A stretch of 64,000 bases of DNA from Paenibacillus_S sp043945595 (lineage in GTDB: Bacteria > Bacillota > Bacilli > Paenibacillales > NBRC-103111). The position numbers were made by a program, and so were the translations under genes. Shown here one piece after another: positions 56,103 through 64,000 of the stretch; the stretch's first letter is position 1, and each line of letters opens with the position of its first letter. Under the pieces are notes generated by a model. That model made no database searches and was not told the origin of the DNA. It saw only the letters and a program-made list of their open reading frames with translations. Where the stretch lies: positions 6,510,001-6,574,000 of the forward strand of contig NZ_JBIFNP010000001.1 of NCBI RefSeq assembly GCF_043945595.1, given 5' to 3'.

Positions 56103-56860
56103 ATGGGCAAAAACATCAATTGGAAATCTTTTATCAGCGGGGTCGTAGTCGGCTCTGCCCTTTTCTCTACCGTATCGTTTGCGGCTCCGGCGGCAGTGAA
56201 GCTGATGGTCAACGGCAAGGAAGTCGTCTCGGAGGTCCCGCCGCAAATCATCGACGGAACGACCCTCATTCCGGCAAGGGGCTTGGCCGAAGCGCTCGGC
56301 GCCAATGTGCAATGGGATGGAAATTCACAGACGGTCACCGTACAAACCGCGCCCTACCGGCAGCTTCATGACGAGGAAACCGGCATACTCAGCCTCAAAC
56401 CGCCGCTTACCTGACCATGCTCGGCGTACAGCATTACTGGCATACGTCTAATGGAGGCGATGTGCCGGAGGGAGCGATTCAGACTGTGCGGGTTCCCGGC
56501 AGTGAGTACGATTACCGTTGGATGGGACGCGATCTGGATACGAAGGCAAAATATATCGCCTACCTGGAGGAGGTCTTTACTCCGGAGCAGGCCGCCGGCT
56601 ACTATGCGGCACAGATCTCCCACGGCTCCCTTGTCGAAGTCGACGGTAAGCTGGCACAGCCAAATGCAGACGGCGGCAGCCTGTTAAATTGGACTCAAGC
56701 TGCCGTCAAGCTGGTGCAGAACGGCGACAATCAAAAGACGTACCATTTCTCCGTTCCTTTAGGGGAAGGCGAAGTGGACTATGAAGAACGGGATATCACA
56801 CTCCGCCGGATCGACGGAAAGGGCTGGCGGCTCGATGTACCTGTTAACGAACTTCGCTAA
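56103..56860 (+). CDS. Secreted protein: copper-amine-oxidase-N-like domain plus IseA-like domain, frameshifted
   Basis: About 252 residues after restoring one missing base near 56390. A signal peptide (WKSFISGVVVGSALFSTVSF) leads into a short stalk domain of the copper amine oxidase N type (VKLMVNGKEVVSEVPPQIID, GTTLIPARGLAEALGANVQW). The C-terminal domain (QTAAYLTMLGVQHYWHTSNG, YDYRWMGRDLDTKAKYIAYL, KLAQPNADGGSLLNWTQAAV, GKGWRLDVPVNEL) resembles, from memory, the IseA family of DL-endopeptidase inhibitors. That assignment is tentative. No copper-amine-oxidase activity is implied. The next gene downstream is also a secreted protein with the same stalk type. Confidence 0.6.
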
Positions 56861-56965
56861 AAGGGTAATTTCATCCTAACAGCCTCTGTAACTATTTTGT
56901 AAATCTCTCCAGCAGACCCTGCGCTATGATGAACAAGTAAACTACGAACCAGGAGGGAACATACG

Positions 56966-58722
56966 ATGATACGATCTTATCCGCTGCTTACTTTAGGAAT
57001 CGCAAGCTGTGTACTCGCAGGAGGGACTCCGTTGGCCTGGGCGGCGGAAGCTCCCGTTCAAGCCGTACCCATATCGGCGGTTCTCCAGCAGACACCGCTG
57101 TCCACCCTTTCCGTCACCTCGAAAAACATAAATAAAGAGAACGAGCTGGTCAAGGTGAATGTCAGCATTCCCGTGATAAGCGGGATGAAGGACACCCGTT
57201 ACCAGGCCGAGCTGAACGATAACATCGAACGCCTTGCGACGGATGGACCTCGCCAATCTGGAGAAGCAGGCGCAGGAAGGCGCCGATCAGGCCAAGCAGC
57301 AGGGCTTCCCTTACCATCCGTATGAGCTGAGCGTTACCTACAAGCTGACCTCGAACGGAGGAGAGGCCAATGCGGCCCGCATCTCCTTGAAGGTAGATAC
57401 CTACACCTATACGGGCGGCGCGAACGGTATGCCACGGGTCGATACGTACAACTTTACCGACGGTACGGAGGCTAAGCCGCTGACACTGCAGGACTTGTTC
57501 GGCGCCGATTACAAGCAGACCATCGATGCAGCCATCCGGCAGACGATGCAGGCGAACCCGTCGTTTTATTTCCCGGAAATGTTCAAAGGCATTTCGGATA
57601 CCCAGCCTTTTTATTTGGAGCAGGGGCAGGCTGTGATCGTATTCCAGAAATACGACATCGCGCCGGGCGCAGCCGGTACGCCGGAGTTCCGCATCCCGCT
57701 GCCTGGAAGCGCCGCAAGCGGAGTTACCGTTACGGCCAAGACGGTAAATAAAACGACCGAGCTGCTGAAGGCCACGCTGAGCATTCCTGTTTTATCAGGG
57801 ATGAACGATACGAAGTACCAGGCCCAGGTGAACGAAAGCATCGAGCGTAAAGCCATGGAAGGGTTGACCCTTATGGAGCAGCAAGCGCAAAAGGACTACG
57901 ACCAATCCAAGCAATCCGGCTATACCTTCCGGCCCTATGAGCTGGATGTGCGCTATGTCTTAAAGTCGGCCGGAGGAGCGGATAACGCAAACCGCATCTC
58001 GCTTGAGGTTCAGACTTATACCTATACGGGCGGGGCCAACGGCATGCCCGTAGTCGACACATACAATTTCACCGACGGTACGGAAGCCAAGCCGCTGACG
58101 CTGCAGGACTTGTTCGGCGAGAACTACAAGCAGACGATCGACGCAGCGATTCAGCAGCAGATTGCAGCGCACCCGGACGATTACTTCAAGGATGCGTTCC
58201 AGGGCATTTCCGACTCTCCTACCTTTTATGTCGAGAATGGCGATGCCGTCATCGTTTTCAGCAAATATGAGGTCGCACCGGGGGCAGCCGGCACGCCGGA
58301 ATTCCGTATCCCGCTGCCAGGCAGTACTGCCGCGGTAACGCCACCGGAAGCCTCGGCCCCTGTGCCTGCTTCCGGCTTTAACGTCAACGGCCAATCCCTC
58401 ACGACGGAAGCCGCTCCGGTTTACGTGAACGAAGCCGGGGTACAGCTGGTGCCCCTGCGCGTGATTGCCGATACGCTGGGCTATACGCTGACATGGGATG
58501 CGGAGAAGCGGCAGGCCGAGCTGAGCAAAGGCGCTCAATCGAACCGTCGTACAGGAGGGTAAGGACGCTTACATCGTCAATAAGATGGCACCGGTTTCCC
58601 TGGGAACGGAGCCGGTCATTCATGACGATAAGCTGTATGTGCCTCTTACGTTTTTTTCGAATATTTTGAAGCAGGAAGTGAAGGATGAGAACGGCATCAT
58701 CAGCATCCTGTCGCCGAAGTAG
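56966..58722 (+). CDS. Secreted protein with two tandem RsiV-type DUF4163/DUF3298 domains and a copper-amine-oxidase-N-like domain, frameshifted
   Basis: About 584 residues after removing two extra bases (near 57243 and near 58540). A signal peptide ends near LAWAAE. Two copies of a 200-residue unit follow, each with TYTYTGGANGMP, VDTYNFTDGTEAKPLTLQDL and an APGAAGTPEFRIPLPGS end; this is the lysozyme-binding ectodomain fold of anti-sigma factor RsiV, here without its membrane and cytoplasmic parts. A C-terminal stalk domain (VYVNEAGVQLVPLRVIADTL, APVSLGTEPVIHDDKLYVPL) follows. GAGGGAAC precedes the ATG. It is probably a wall or extracellular protein that binds lysozyme-like or wall ligands; this is inference. 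Confidence 0.78.
57107..57710 (+). repeat. Intragenic tandem repeat, copy 1
   Basis: First of two roughly 600-base units within the DUF3298 gene. The DNA is still clearly similar between copies, for example the ACCTATACGGGCGG and AAGCCGCTGACACTGCAGGA stretches, which points to a fairly recent internal duplication. Confidence 0.75.
57723..58324 (+). repeat. Intragenic tandem repeat, copy 2
   Basis: Second unit, in direct orientation. It is about as long as copy 1 and ends with the same IPLPGS coding sequence. The N-terminal third is more diverged than the YTGGANGMP to LQDLFG core. Confidence 0.75.
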
Positions 58723-58955
58723 AATCACCCGCAAAAAATCCCATTTGCTGAAAAGCAGCTGTGGGCATGGATTCGTTCTTCAGCAGCGCCGGCATTCGCT
58801 CGGATTTCGGGCAGCGGCTGTAAAAGGGATCTTCCGCCGGAGGCCGGATCGGAATATCCGACAAATTCAGGTTTCTCAATAATCCAGGGCGGGTCGCGTA
58901 GCGGCCCGCCTGTTTAGGTGTCCACACCCTTCCAAACATTTGACACGTCTCCCTA

Positions 58956-59001
58956 TTGACTAATAAATGGCAGCTCTTTACACTAATAGTTAGTCGACTA
59001 A
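58956..59001 (+). promoter_or_regulatory. Promoter and palindromic operator of the MarR-ABC operon
   Basis: TTGACT (58956-58961), 17-base spacer, TACACT (58979-58984). Just downstream is the perfect palindrome TTAGTCGACTAA (58990-59001), flanked by further ACTAA/TTAGT half-sites. The position over the transcription start predicts autorepression by the MarR protein encoded next. Confidence 0.65.
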
Positions 59002-59022
59002 TTAATTATCAAGGAGGAACGA

Positions 59023-59499
59023 ATGGAACGCCAGGATATTTACGAATCGGAATCCCTCACCTTCATCCTATCGCGAATGATGAAGCTTCGGCGCAGCAAC
59101 GTCCATCTGCTGCTGCGGGACCAAGAGGTCTATCCGGGCCAGCCGCCGCTCCTCTTCCATTTGTCCCGCCACGAGGGGCAGAGCCAGAAGGAAATCGCGC
59201 AGCATCTGCAGCTGACGCCTGCGACCGTGACCGTCATGCTCAAACGGATGGAGAAGACGGGCCACATCGAGCGCCGCGCCGATGCCCGCGATCAGCGTAT
59301 TTCCCGGGCTTATTTGACGGCCAAGGGCAGGGCGGCGCTTGACGAAGTGAAGGAAGCGATGGACTATTTGGAGATCCAGTGCTTCCAGAACATCTCTTTG
59401 GAGGAGAAACAGCTGATGCGCAGACTACTGCTGCGCATGTACGACAATATGAAGGACCTGGAGCAAAGCGTGCTCGAGGAACGCGGGCAGAAGCCCTGA
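59023..59499 (+). CDS. MarR-family regulator of an ABC exporter
   Basis: 158 residues. Winged helix: SQKEIAQHLQLTPATVTVML, KRMEKTGHIERRADARDQRI, then dimerising helices (LEIQCFQNISLEEKQLMRRL). The DxR motif in ADARDQRI is the wing. AAGGAGG precedes the ATG. It starts 22 bases after a perfect palindrome and is followed 60 bases later by a pair of ABC exporter genes, so it most likely represses its own efflux operon until a drug or metabolite binds. The ligand is unknown. Confidence 0.9.
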   Translation: MERQDIYESESLTFILSRMMKLRRSNVHLLLRDQEVYPGQPPLLFHLSRHEGQSQKEIAQHLQLTPATVTVMLKRMEKTGHIERRADARDQRISRAYLTAKGRAALDEVKEAMDYLEIQCFQNISLEEKQLMRRLLLRMYDNMKDLEQSVLEERGQKP

Positions 59500-59559
59500 A
59501 ATGAAAGCGCTATTTCAAGAATGTCACTATACAATCGTTAAATGAGGTGAAGCTCTCGC

Positions 59560-61293
59560 ATGTGGAAACTACGCGGTTATTTGAAGCCGTATTGGAAAGC
59601 CTCGCTGCTGGCTCCGCTGTGCATGCTGCTGGAGGTATACATGGACCTGCTGCAGCCGAAGCTGATGGCCAGCATCATCAACAACGGTGTGCTGACCCGA
59701 AATTTGCAGCACATTCAGTCTACAGGCCTCGCCATGATCGGAATCGCCCTGGTCGGGCTGCTTGGCGGCATCGGCTGCACGATCTATTCCAGCATCGCTT
59801 CCCAATGCTTCGGCACCGACCTGCGGAGAGATCTGTTCAGCAAGGTACAGTCCTTCTCCTTCCGCAACCTGGATCATATCCCTGCCGGCTCCTTGATCAC
59901 ACGGCTGACCAATGACATCGTGCAGCTGCAAAATATGGTGCAGATGACGCTGCGCACTCTTATCCGCTCGCCGTTTCTCGCTATCGGCAGCCTGATTATG
60001 GCCGTGACGATCAGTCCGAAGCTGGCCGTCGTACTGGCCGTTGTGCTGCCCGTTCTGTTTCTGGTGCTGTACCTGCTGATCCGGTTCGCCTTCCCCTTGT
60101 TCTCTAAGGTTCAGAACAAGCTGGATCAGGTGAACACGGTGCTGCAGGAGAATTTGACGGGCATTCGCGTTGTCAAAGCCTTTGTCCGCGCCCGTTTCGA
60201 GAACAAGCGGTTCGATACCGCCAATAACGATTATACCGCCATCGCACTGAAAGCATCCCGGGTCGTCGCCATCAATATGCCCATCATGATGCTCATTCTG
60301 AACCTGAGCATCGTAGCGGTCCTCTGGTTCGGCGGCCATCAGGTCTGGGAGGGCTCGCTGCCGGTCGGCGACCTGGTCGCCTTTATCAATTACGTAACAC
60401 AGGTGCTGATGTCGTTTTCGATGGTCGGCATGATTCTGATGAACGTTTCCCGCGCTAAGGTATCCGCTGACCGCGTCAACGAGGTTATGAGCACCGAATC
60501 CGAGATTAAAGACCGTCCGCATGCATCGGAAGCGGCGATCAGTCAAGGCCGCGTCACCTTCGATCAGGTCTCGTTCCGTTACCCGAGTCAGCAGGATCTG
60601 GCGCTGCGGGACATCAGCTTCACGGCCGAGCCGGGACAGACGGTCGCCATTCTGGGGGCGACCGGATCGGGCAAATCGACGCTGGTCAATCTGATCCCCC
60701 GGCTGTATGACACGACGAAGGGCCATATAAAGATTGACGGCACGGATGTGCGGGACATGGCTTTGCAGCATCTGAGAACATGCATCGGCATGGTGCTGCA
60801 GGAGTCGTTCCTGTTCACCGGCTCCATCCGCGACAATATCCGGTTCGGTAAGCCGGAAGCGACCGACGAAGAGGTCGAGGCCGTTGCCAAAGCCGCCCAG
60901 GCGCACGATTTCATCATGAAGATGCCGGACGGCTATAATACACGGCTGGGACAGCGGGGCATTAACCTGTCCGGCGGGCAGAAGCAGCGCCTGTCCATCG
61001 CCCGGGCGCTGCTCGTGCGGCCTGCCATCCTGATTCTGGACGACAGCACAAGCGCCGTCGATCTCAGCACCGAATCGCGCATCCAGCAGGCGCTGCGGGA
61101 GCTGATGCGCACAAGCACCTGCTTCCTTATCGCACAGCGCATTTCGTCCGTATTGGATGCAGACAAAATTCTCGTCATCGACGAGGGGCGCATCGTTGCC
61201 GAGGGCACACATGCCGAGCTGTACCGGCACTCCGCCGTGTATCAGGACATTTATCGTTCCCAGCTGGGAAAGGAGGAAGTCGCTCATGGCTGA
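59560..61293 (+). CDS. ABC exporter subunit with degenerate ATPase site
   Basis: 577 residues: six transmembrane helices (residues 1-320) then a nucleotide-binding domain. Walker A is ILGATGSGKST, signature LSGGQKQRLSI, Walker B ILILDDSTSAVD with Asp in place of the catalytic Glu, and the switch reads LIAQRIS with Gln in place of His. This is the degenerate half of a heterodimeric exporter like YfiB/YfiC or TM287/288. GAGGTG precedes the ATG. Its end overlaps the partner gene by 8 bases. The likely role is multidrug or metabolite efflux. Confidence 0.92.
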   Translation: MWKLRGYLKPYWKASLLAPLCMLLEVYMDLLQPKLMASIINNGVLTRNLQHIQSTGLAMIGIALVGLLGGIGCTIYSSIASQCFGTDLRRDLFSKVQSFSFRNLDHIPAGSLITRLTNDIVQLQNMVQMTLRTLIRSPFLAIGSLIMAVTISPKLAVVLAVVLPVLFLVLYLLIRFAFPLFSKVQNKLDQVNTVLQENLTGIRVVKAFVRARFENKRFDTANNDYTAIALKASRVVAINMPIMMLILNLSIVAVLWFGGHQVWEGSLPVGDLVAFINYVTQVLMSFSMVGMILMNVSRAKVSADRVNEVMSTESEIKDRPHASEAAISQGRVTFDQVSFRYPSQQDLALRDISFTAEPGQTVAILGATGSGKSTLVNLIPRLYDTTKGHIKIDGTDVRDMALQHLRTCIGMVLQESFLFTGSIRDNIRFGKPEATDEEVEAVAKAAQAHDFIMKMPDGYNTRLGQRGINLSGGQKQRLSIARALLVRPAILILDDSTSAVDLSTESRIQQALRELMRTSTCFLIAQRISSVLDADKILVIDEGRIVAEGTHAELYRHSAVYQDIYRSQLGKEEVAHG

Positions 61294-63161
61294 ACAACCA
61301 TCCAGAGCAGCCGAACCCGGAGGCATGAGAGGCGGGAATATTCCGCCGATAGGCATGCAGATGGGGATGGGCGGAGGGCCGGGAGGTGCCCGGCGCCCGC
61401 GGCATGGCCCCCAAGGCGAGGGCGAAGAACACCTCCCTTACCCTGCGGCGCATATGGGGCTATTTGGGCCGTCAGCGGGCCAGCCTGGTCTACGTGCTGA
61501 TTCTGACGGCGATCAGCTCGCTGCTTTCCCTGGCAGGCCCTTATCTTATCGGCACGGCTATCGATAAATATATTATTCCGAAGGACTATAACGGTCTCGT
61601 CTGGCTCTCCTGCAGCCTGGTCGCGGTGTATCTGCTCGGCGCGCTTATGACCTGGTACCAATCCTACGTCATGATCGGGGTTTCCCAGCGGACAGTCCGC
61701 GAGCTTCGCAAGGACCTGTTCGCCAGGCTCCAGCTGCTGCCCCTTCCCTTCTTCGACGGTAAGACACACGGAGAGCTGATGAGCCGGACGACGAACGACA
61801 TTGAGAATGTATCCAATACGCTCAATCAGAGCGTCACCCAGCTTCTGTCGAGCGTACTGACCTTTGTCGGCGCTCTCGTGCTGATGCTGATGCTCGACGT
61901 ATGGATGACGGTCGTCAGCCTGATTACGATTCCTTTGGTGATGTTCCTTACGGGACAGATCGCCAAGCGGACACGTAAATATTTCACCGCACAGCAGCAG
62001 CAGCTCGGCGAGCTGAACGGATTCATACAAGAAACGGTCTCCGGGCAAAAGGTCGTCAAGGTATTCCGCCGCGAAGCGAAAGCCGCCGAGGAATTCGACG
62101 TTATCAACCGGAAGCTGAATGAGGTCGGGATCAAAGCGCAAATTTTTTCCGGCACCGTCGGGCCGGCCATGAACGTTATCAATAATATCAACTTTGCTGT
62201 GATTGCCGCGGTCGGAGGCTGGCTTGCCTTCAACGGCTTAACGAGCATCGGCATTATCGTCAGCTTCCTGAATTATTCGAAGCAGTTCGGGCGTCCGATC
62301 AATGAGCTCGCCAACCAGTTTAATGTGATCCAGTCGGCCGTTGCCGGTGCGGAGCGCGTGTTCGAAATTCTCGATACGGCCTCTGAATACGAAGAGAACA
62401 AGGGGCTGAAGGCTTTGACGCAGGTGAAGGGCGAGGTTAGGCTCCGCGACGTCACCTTCAGCTACAAGCAGGGCGTGCCTGTGCTGAAGAACGTTACGCT
62501 GACCGCGAAGCCGGGGGAAACGATCGCGCTCGTCGGGCCGACCGGAGCCGGCAAGACGACGATCGTCAACCTGCTGACCCGATTCTACGAAATCGACAGC
62601 GGGGAAATTACGGTGGACGGCGAGAACGTCCGAGAGCTGGAGAAGAACAGTCTGCGCAGCCAGCTTGGCATCGTGCTGCAGGACGCCTACCTGTTCTCGG
62701 ATACGATTCGCGAGAACATCCGGTACGGCCGCCTCGACGCGACCGATGCCGAGATCGAGGCAGCCGCCAGGCTCGCCAATGCGGATGCGTTTATCCGCAG
62801 GCTGCCGGAGGACTACGGCACGCAGCTGTCCGCCGAAGGCGCCAACCTGAGCCAAGGGCAGCGGCAGCTGATCACGATCGCCCGCGCGATCTTGGCCGAC
62901 CCGGCTATCCTTATCCTCGATGAAGCGACGAGCAGCGTCGATACGCGAACCGAAATGCACATTCAGGAAGCGATGAATGTGCTGATGAAGGGACGTACCA
63001 GCTTCGTGATCGCCCACCGGCTGAGCACCATCCGCGAGGCTGACCAAATTCTCGTCATCGACGGGGGAGAAATTATCGAGCGGGGGACGCATGAGGAGCT
63101 TCTTGCGGAGCAGGGCTTCTATTACCGGCTGTACACCAGCCAGTTCAAACGGGTCGGATGA
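61286..63161 (+). CDS. ABC exporter partner subunit with consensus ATPase residues, frameshifted
   Basis: About 624 residues after removing one extra base near 61390. A Met/Gly-rich cytoplasmic N-terminus (GGMRGGNIPPIGMQMGMGGG) joins KARAKNTSLTLRRIWGYLGR and six helices. The ATPase domain has Walker A LVGPTGAGKTT, Walker B ILILDEATSSVD with catalytic Glu, switch VIAHRLST, and a non-consensus signature LSQGQRQ. It complements the degenerate partner so that one composite ATP site is active. AAGGAGG lies before the ATG at 61286. Without the frame repair a start at the internal ATG (61404-61406) would drop about 40 residues. Confidence 0.9.
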
Positions 63162-63657
63162 CCCTGTGTTAAGGCAGCAGGCTTACTATTAGAGTATAGG
63201 GTTCGTACCATATACCATAATACTATGGTCATACTATGCTGCCGGCTTGTCCGGCTGCATCCAGTTTCGGACTCATTAGGTAACGGGCAGCAGCAAACTA
63301 TAGACGTACCTGTGAAAGAAACCAGGCGCCTCCGGCCAAGTCTACTAATAAGCAATGGAGCTGATCATCCCGAAGCAAATAAAAGTAGGCCGCCTACTAT
63401 GCTTGGTCTCCGTCATATCGGGTTTGAACGCTGCGCCGGAAACCGAGTATCCGGACATCCTATGTGATGACCAGCGTCTTACAAACACAAAGGGAGCCTC
63501 CCCGCCAGCTGTGCTGTGCGGGAGGCCCCCTGCTTTTTCAACTAAGCTCCTGCCCTCGCTTCCGCAAGGCAGAAACTCCATCAACTAAACTATAAAATAG
63601 AATAAGTGCGAAAGCATTTACCCGACAGGCAGAATAAAGCCGCCTAAGTCCTTTGGC
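63162..63657. other. Gene-free stretch with one hairpin
   Basis: About 500 bases with no supported ORF. It holds a 6-bp palindrome ACCATA-ATAC-TATGGT (63214-63229) and the hairpin at 63490-63535. Nothing else is recognisable. Confidence 0.45.
63490..63540 (+). terminator. Probable terminator of the ABC exporter operon
   Basis: GGAGCCTCCCCGC pairs with GCGGGAGGCCCCC, followed by TGCTTTTTC. It lies about 330 bases beyond the operon; it could equally serve minus-strand transcription. Confidence 0.5.
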
Positions 63658-64000
63658 TTAGTTGCCGTAACCTCTGCTTTGCAGGTTCCGCAGGCTGATA
63701 GCCAGGCTCTCGAACGGATCGCGGCCGTAGCATTGATCCTGCTCTACCGCCCCCCATTCCACGCCGATGTCCTCGCAGGCTTGCAGAATGCGGGTAAAGC
63801 TCATGTTACCTTCGCCAACCTCGGCAAATCTCGGTTCACGCGCGCCGGTTACGGTCATATCTTTCAGATGGACAACCTTCATGCGTCCTTCCACCTTCTT
63901 GATCCATTCGGCCGGATCGCCGCCGGCGGCTTGCACCCAGTACACGTCCAATTCGAAATCGACGGCAGCCGGATCAGTCTCCTCTAACAAAATATCGATT
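63658..64000 (-). CDS. Sugar phosphate isomerase/epimerase, N-terminus beyond window edge
   Basis: The last 113 residues of an AP_endonuc_2/IolE-like TIM barrel: VDFELDVYWVQAAGGDPAEW, RMKVVHLKDMTVTGAREPRF, VEWGAVEQDQCYGRDPFESL. The metal-binding Asp, His and Glu of this family occur in the ELDVYW, VVHLKD and AVEQDQ segments. The frame stays open to base 64000, so the start is outside the window. It is a different subgroup from the isomerase at 44402. Substrate unknown. Confidence 0.88.
   Translation of the reverse strand, partial: IDILLEETDPAAVDFELDVYWVQAAGGDPAEWIKKVEGRMKVVHLKDMTVTGAREPRFAEVGEGNMSFTRILQACEDIGVEWGAVEQDQCYGRDPFESLAISLRNLQSRGYGN

Noticed and set aside
59569..61356. 595-residue open frame antisense to the ABC exporter gene
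   Set aside because: It has no ribosome site or recognisable domain, and its length follows from GC-rich codon bias opposite a conserved ABC protein.
61284..63092. Long minus-strand frames opposite the second ABC subunit
   Set aside because: Histidine/aspartate-rich shadow translations with no domains.
63214..63229. ACCATA-ATAC-TATGGT palindrome after the ABC operon
   Set aside because: It is short and isolated, with no gene start nearby to regulate.
1..64000. CRISPR arrays, tRNA or rRNA genes, transposases, phage genes
   Set aside because: No regularly spaced repeats, cloverleaf-like genes, or recognisable mobile-element proteins were seen in the window.

Overview
The window looks like chromosomal DNA from a moderately GC-rich, spore-forming, Gram-positive soil bacterium of the Paenibacillus type. 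This rests on strong AGGAGG-type ribosome binding sites, a Spo0M-like sporulation protein, lipobox solute-binding proteins, a KimA-type potassium importer, a 3D-domain wall protein, a glutaminyl-tRNA synthetase, and several AraC-type response regulators paired with YesM-type sensor kinases. The placement is inferred from gene content; no rRNA or tRNA gene was seen.

Layout. 1-4.5 kb: a DMT transporter (cut by the window edge), a TPR/family-2 glycosyltransferase and a secreted multi-domain surface protein. 4.6-9.6 kb: an SDR oxidoreductase, ADP-glucose pyrophosphorylase (glgC), a DUF1003 membrane protein flanked by an intergenic repeat family, and an intracellular GH13 maltodextrin hydrolase. 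9.9-22.3 kb: housekeeping and stress genes (methyltransferase, Dps, Spo0M, small kinase, DUF72, KimA, cardiolipin synthase, LysM-3D protein, GlnRS). 22.8-29.4 kb: sugar-import module 1. 29.5-35.3 kb: an extradiol dioxygenase, a ytcD/ytbD/ytbE-like locus and a secreted beta-helix/discoidin protein with a CcpA site. 35.5-42.6 kb: sugar module 2. 43-44 kb: an ohrR-glutathione peroxidase operon. 44.4-52.1 kb: sugar module 3. 52.3-55.7 kb: a MerR-like regulator, argC with an ARG box, and an LLM oxidoreductase. 56.1-58.7 kb: two secreted proteins combining copper-amine-oxidase-N-like domains with an IseA-like and a duplicated RsiV-like (DUF3298) domain. 59-63.2 kb: a MarR regulator with a heterodimeric ABC exporter. 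The window ends in a sugar-phosphate isomerase cut by the edge.

How the genes work together. Each of the three sugar modules holds a lipoprotein binding protein, two CUT1 permeases, a membrane sensor kinase and an AraC-type response regulator, in a different order, and none carries its own ATPase. This fits oligosaccharide scavenging with a shared MsmX-type ATPase encoded elsewhere. Several short operons carry a visible operator for their own regulator (HxlR-type AGTAC repeats, OhrR box, MarR palindrome) or for a global one (cre, ARG box).

Sequence quality. At least 18 single-base frameshifts interrupt otherwise intact, conserved genes (glnS, argC, permeases, kinases, a GH13 enzyme), plus one in-frame stop. 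Most are one extra base, several next to short homopolymers. I read this mainly as assembly or sequencing error and annotate each as one gene with the break marked.
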